In this document: piece after piece, positions 59,638 to 64,000 of the stretch
How positions within the stretch are numbered: position 1 is the stretch's first letter
Layout of the letters: each line of letters begins with the position of its first letter
Assembly: GCA_025558095.1 (NCBI GenBank)
Contig: JAIVFI010000002.1
Location: forward strand, 1,178,001 to 1,242,000
DNA: 64,000 nucleotides
From: Hyaloraphidium curvatum
Lineage: Eukaryota; Monoblepharomycota; Hyaloraphidiomycetes; Hyaloraphidiales; Hyaloraphidiaceae
Reading direction: 5' to 3'
Notes under the pieces: model-generated
Told to the model about the DNA's origin: nothing
The model's input: the letters and a program-made list of their open reading frames with translations, nothing else
The model's database searches: none
Made by a program: the position numbers and the translations under genes

Positions 59638-60681
59638 ATGGGCCACAACGTGGACGCGAGGCGCATCGTTGCCGCCCGCTGTGCGCGTGACGGGACCACC
59701 ATCCGAATCCTCGCGGGCCACAAGGCCGGGTTCATGCACCGCACCTCCACCGGCGTTACCGTCTCTACCGCAACCCTGCACGCTGCCCGCGGCATCCTCG
59801 CCGCCTGCCCCGCTGCCTTCCGCATCCTCCGCACCCCGAACGCCGGAGGTGATTCGGTATTCTCCGAGGCCGCGGCGTACGAGGTTCTTCACCGGATGTT
59901 CGGAGCCCGCCTCGTGGCGCAAGAGATGGAGGTGCCCTATCGCGCCCGTGGCGGACCCATGGTCGACTTCCTTGCCTCGGTGCGGGGCGCGCCGTGGGCC
60001 GTCTCCGTGACTCGGTGCTTCCACGGCGCGCCAGAGATGCGGCTGCCGCCGGGAAAGAAGGCGCTCGCGAACCGGGACGCAAGGTTGTTAACGCGGCGTT
60101 CTGTGGCCGGGCTGATGGCGCGGAAGATTGCCGGGCTGGCGCTCGCGGCGGACGCGATCGAGGTGCCGGGCTGCGGGAAGGTGCTGCTGGTCTGGGTGAG
60201 GTCGGGAAGGATGGCCAGGGGCGTGCGGCGCGGGGTCAGGACTGCGGCCCGGGCGCTCGGTGCCGACGCCTCCGGGATCAAGGTCCTCGTGCTTGTCACG
60301 GACCTCGAGCCCGTGTTTGCCCGCGGCTCCCCAAGGCAAGCTGCGGCCTTGGTCAGCCACCCCGCTCGGACGGCGCGGCCGACGGAGGTGCCCCAGGGTC
60401 GAAGTCGCCGGGCACCCCTTCGGCAACCTGGCGTCGCGTCGGCCCGTGACCAAGCACCCCGCTGGACCTGCTTGCGTTCCGTCCCTCGCTCCTGGTTGCC
60501 GAACCCCAAGACCACCATGCTCCACGGCAAGCCGCAAGACACGTTCCGCGCAGACTTCTGTGGAGGTATGACCTGCTTTGCAGAACCCGGCAAAAGACGG
60601 GCCCGTTCGTGGCCCAGTCGTCGGGCAGATGCTTCGTCCACAGCATATCTATTGTATCGTTACTTTGCACGGCTTGACTGA
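59638..60681 (+). CDS. Unknown protein, possible nuclease-like fold
   Basis: Single open frame, 347 aa from the ATG at 59638 (MGHNVDARR). Residues about 60-215 look folded: FSEAAAYEVLHRMFGARLVA, MVDFLASVRGAPWAVSVTR and KVLLVWVRSG, an acidic-rich order (Glu, Asp, then beta strand) loosely like PD-(D/E)xK-type cores, but the diagnostic Lys is not certain. After about residue 240 the composition turns Arg/Pro-rich and looks non-coding, so a missed intron or an earlier true end is likely. No signal peptide or membrane helix. Confidence 0.45.
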   Translation: MGHNVDARRIVAARCARDGTTIRILAGHKAGFMHRTSTGVTVSTATLHAARGILAACPAAFRILRTPNAGGDSVFSEAAAYEVLHRMFGARLVAQEMEVPYRARGGPMVDFLASVRGAPWAVSVTRCFHGAPEMRLPPGKKALANRDARLLTRRSVAGLMARKIAGLALAADAIEVPGCGKVLLVWVRSGRMARGVRRGVRTAARALGADASGIKVLVLVTDLEPVFARGSPRQAAALVSHPARTARPTEVPQGRSRRAPLRQPGVASARDQAPRWTCLRSVPRSWLPNPKTTMLHGKPQDTFRADFCGGMTCFAEPGKRRARSWPSRRADASSTAYLLYRYFARLD

Positions 60682-60888
60682 AGCGGTGAATATAATAGAG
60701 CCGATTTCAGTCTTTGTGCCCCACGGCGAGCGCCACTAGCTTGTCCAGCCATAGAAGTTTTGGTCATTCGGAATGCCCCAAGACTGTCCAGATCAGAGGG
60801 AACCAAGATCAGAGAGAACTCGGCCGGACGTTGGCACAGCACAAGACAAGATCAGACGAGAAAATGCTATTCATCAGTCAGAGAGACA

Positions 60889-63800
60889 TCAGGAAATGAT
60901 GGCGAGCGCTTGTTTCGAGAAAGATGAGCACTGCGAGGCGCAAGTGCCAAGGCCGGTGGCTTGGGCAGCTTGCGCTTGCGCTTTCTCCGCGTAGCCCCAA
61001 ATCTCCACCTGCACGCCCCAGACCGCCGACCAGTCCCACGAGGCCACCATGTTGGGATCGCCCGAGATGCGGAAGTTGCCGTAGGCGCCCGGCACGTAGA
61101 ACTTGGCCGCGGCGTCGTCGGTCAGGGAGCCGGGCACGTCGACCTTCCAGTTGTTGGTCGGCTCGACGACCATCGAGAAGCCGAATGGCACGGCCAGGAA
61201 GCGCTCGACGAAGCGGTTGCCCGAGCGGTCCGTGAAGGTGTTGCTGAAGTCGCCCGTGGGGGTGATGTCGAGGGCCAGGGTGGGCGTGACGCCGGGGATG
61301 GCGGTGCCGTTGAAGCGGATGCCGTAGGGCTTCACGTTGATCTGCAGCATGTGGACATTGTCGAGAGCGCCGAAGTAGTTGCGCAGCGCGGGCTTGGAGG
61401 GGTCGCGCAGGTCCAGGTAGCCGACGCCGGTCGAAGACAGGTTGCCGATAAAGACCGGGTCCATCTCGATCCAGCTCGAGTTGCAGACGCACTGCGAGAA
61501 GGTTTTCTGGTTGTCGAGACCGGCCAGGGCGTCGTTGATCGCCGAAGCGAAATCGGCTGCCGAGGTCGAAGGGTCGGGCAGGCCGTTGGGCATGGCGAAG
61601 GTGGCAGTCTGCGCGTAGCCGAATGCGATGCCCGTCTGGTAGACCAGGTCCAGCGCGCGCATCTTGCGCTCCAGCAGGTTCAGGGCCAGCTCCGAGGTCG
61701 CGGCGCCGACGGCCGCCTCGGATCCCTGGGCGCTCGCGATCAAGGCGCCGATGCGCTGCTGCGCAGCCTGGGCCGACTGCAGCTTCGCCGCCGACTGGAC
61801 CGCCTTGATCTGGGCCGACAGCAGCTGGGTCTGCAGGCCGACCAGGTCGATGCCGGCGTTTGCCACCATCTGCAGGGCGAGTGCGTAGTCCGAGGAGCCG
61901 TCGATCCCCGACGAGATGGCGGGGTTCAGGTAGATGGTCGCCTTGTCCTTCAGGTCCTGGAAGTTGAGCAGGGCCATGCTCAGCGAGGCTAGCGTCGAGT
62001 TGTCCCCGAAGGCGCTCGCGAAGTCGACGTCGATGACCGGCGCCGTAGGCATGTCCTCGATCTTGGCCACGATGCTCATGATGGTGCCGGCCAGCTTGCC
62101 GGTCCCGTCGAAGATCTTGCCCAGGTTCTCCAGCAAGGGCACCAGCTTGTCCAGCTGGTCGACGACCTTCACGAGGGCGGATACGCCGCCGCTCGACGTC
62201 ACCAGCTCCTCCAGTCCACCCGCGCCGGCGCCATCAGTGGCGATCGCGCTGCCAATGTCGAACAGGAACTGGATCACGAGCTCGGCGATGGCGGCGGCCT
62301 CGGACTTCTTGACGCCGGCCGCGAACTCCTCCCGTTTGCCGTCCAAGTCCGCAAGCCTGTCCTGGTACGTCGAGTTGATGGTGTCAAAGGCCGACTGCAG
62401 CATCTGCACGTGCGAGAGGTCCCCCTGCAGCTCGATCAACGCGGAGTCGACGGTCGCCTGCATGGTCGCATTGGCGGCCTGGAGCATGGCCAAGGCGGCG
62501 GCGCCGGTGGTCCCCTGGCTTGCCAGGGCGGTCAGGTTGGCCTCCAGGTTGACCATGGCCTGCAGCTCGCGCTGCACGCCCTGCTCAATGGTGGCGGCGG
62601 AGAGGAAGGGCACCGCGTGCACCGCGGGCGAGCTCCGGGCGGTGCGGAGGTCCGAGATGACGGTGAAGGCACGGGCGACCGCTGCACTCTGGGATCCAGC
62701 GAGCGAGGGGGCGGCGTCGGCGAGGAAGGCCTGGGCGTCCGAGAAACGGCCGGCGGAGACCATCTCATCCGCGCAGCCGGCCACGATGCGGGCAAAGTCG
62801 TCCTCGGGCTGGCCGTACGAGTCCGCGGAGGCCGTTGCGGGCGTGTAGGTGATGTTGCCCGCGCCCCCCCAGGCCAGGTAGGCGTCGGGGATGTAGCTGT
62901 CCTTGTAGCTGGGGCACGACGCCCACATGACCATCTGGTCGAAGGTGCCCTGCGTGTACGTGAAGTTGCCGTCCATGAACTGCATCAGGCCCAGGTATGG
63001 TGCGGGGTACGGCTGCGGGAGGGGCCAGTCCCAGTTGTACCGATCATGCTGCGACCAGACGGCGGCGGCCGGGTGGCGATCCATGCTGATGGTGACTGTG
63101 CGGCGGGGCCGTTAGCATCCTCCGACAGGCAGCAGCGGATCAGGCTCACAATCGGCGGTGCTCAGGATGCCCGAAACGTCGCTATCAAATGACGACTGCG
63201 CCGGCGCCGCCGTGCCGTCCCGGGAAAAGAAGGCGGCGACCTGGGCGGCGCTTGTGCCGTACGCGGCGGTTTTGCCCCCTGCTCGCGTCGTGTAGGGCGG
63301 GATGACGAAGCGGTCGGTCTGGAAGGTGGAGAAGGAGAGGCCGTCCGTTTGGGGCTTGGTCCACAGCGCGGAGCCGTAGTAGTTTTGCAAGTTCCAGTTG
63401 ATAGAGGTCCTGTCGCACCGCGTGATTCCTCCGTCGTTGTTCCCGCTGGTGCACGTCGTCGAGGTCGCACACAGGGGTTGGAACCTGTTCGACCCGGCGC
63501 AGTTGAAGGCCTCTTGCACCTTGGCGTTGATGTCCACGCCCATGGCGCAGGAGGTGAAACTCAAGCGCCACCAGCCGTTCTCCTCGGGACCGGCTCCAGC
63601 GGTGGACACAAGGGAATCTGCATCCGTTGTCAGCGTCCGTCGTCGCTCGAGGCGGCGTGAAACCCACAATAGCCCTGCCGGGTCTTGGTCGACACGAGCG
63701 GGTGGCCGGCGGTCAGCCCGTTCTGCATAATGCGGACCTGCCCAAAAACGTTGCGCGCGCGGACGACCACGTCGGGCCCGAACCGGCCCGAGGCGTCCGG

Positions 63801-64000
63801 ACCCTGCGAGCGGACGTCGATGGCGCCACCGCCGCTGCTGACGATGTTGACGGCGCTGATGCGGAGCTTGGTGAAGCCCGTGTTCGATGCGGCGACGACG
63901 ATGGTGCTGTTGTCCATGACGAAGTTGAAGGCCGTGACGTTGAGCTCAGAGACGGTGGCGAGCGAGTAGGCGCCGTTGGTCGCCTTGCGCACCGCGGCGT
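60889..64000 (-). CDS. Large predicted extracellular helical protein, incomplete at right edge
   Basis: Exons (minus) beyond 64000 to 63668, 63617-63150 and 63095-60889; the visible part is about 1000 aa. The edge-side part is beta-rich (FVMDNSTIVVAASNTGF; GGGAIDVRSQG), then WWRLSFTSCAMGVDINAKV. From about 62700 to 61600 the protein is a long series of Ala/Leu helices with coiled-coil character (QSAFDTINSTYQDRLADLD; KAVQSAAKLQSAQAAQQRI) and a Gly/Ala hydrophobic segment (AELVIQFLFDIGSAIATDG). The C-terminal 250 aa is beta-rich with a few Cys. Many NxS/T sites suggest secretion. The splice joins (STADF/TISMDRHP; QGYY/SLVSTAG) restore frame. No family recognised. Confidence 0.7.

Noticed and set aside
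1-64000. Bacterial origin suggested by high GC and TauD, GFA, MDR families
   Set aside because: Dozens of spliceosomal introns, a Zn2Cys6 regulator, PTS1 signals, CTR and F-box/MYND domains show a eukaryotic, fungal genome.

Overview
The window reads as nuclear DNA of a GC-rich fungus. Genes are split by many very short GT..AG introns (mostly 47-66 nt). There is a Zn2Cys6 (zinc-cluster) regulator, a CTR copper transporter, a SulP sulfate permease, type II membrane glycosyltransferases and several proteins ending in peroxisomal PTS1 tripeptides. No bacterial operon signals, rRNA, tRNA or CRISPR were recognised. The exact lineage cannot be fixed from the sequence; an early-diverging fungus is plausible but is inference. 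Exon coordinates were worked out by hand by joining conserved protein segments across introns; the spliced lengths of the intact models are multiples of three.

Region 1 (1-15.2 kb) is dominated by peroxisomal lipid or carboxylate metabolism. It holds a MaoC-type enoyl-CoA hydratase 2 (-), a PMP34/ANT1-like peroxisomal carrier (+), a TauD-type dioxygenase ending AKL (+), a 4-coumarate:CoA ligase-like enzyme ending AKL (+), an alpha/beta hydrolase ending ARL (+), a long-chain acyl-CoA synthetase ending ARL (+) and a second TauD-type dioxygenase ending ARL (-). Inside it lies a head-to-head pair, a CTR copper transporter and a predicted GPI-anchored protein carrying the same Cys-rich ectodomain.

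Region 2 (15.6-37 kb) has a papain-like protease, an inositol-polyphosphate 5-phosphatase with a C2 domain, a small PPxY membrane protein, the sulfate permease, a CaMK-like kinase, a large secreted EGF/Ig-like protein, an unknown helical protein, a Sel1-repeat protein with a GIY-YIG/T5orf172-like segment, the zinc-cluster regulator and a phytanoyl-CoA dioxygenase-type protein.

Region 3 (37-44 kb) is a glycosylation and secretion block: two divergent glycosyltransferase-like genes, a damaged glycosyltransferase-like gene carrying a 79-bp copy of an Ig-like domain segment, and a second large EGF/Ig-like protein, paralogous to and inverted relative to the one at 27-30 kb.

Region 4 (44-64 kb) has MYND, poly-Q regulator, SABATH methyltransferase, GFA-fold, prolidase (M24B), F-box/LRR-like, membrane-anchored methyltransferase, 2OG oxygenase, quinone oxidoreductase and unknown genes. 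It also has a decayed repeat-rich stretch (55.5-57.8 kb) and a large extracellular helical protein running off the right edge. The most interesting result is the peroxisomal cluster: seven of the first nine genes have a peroxisomal family or a PTS1 ending.
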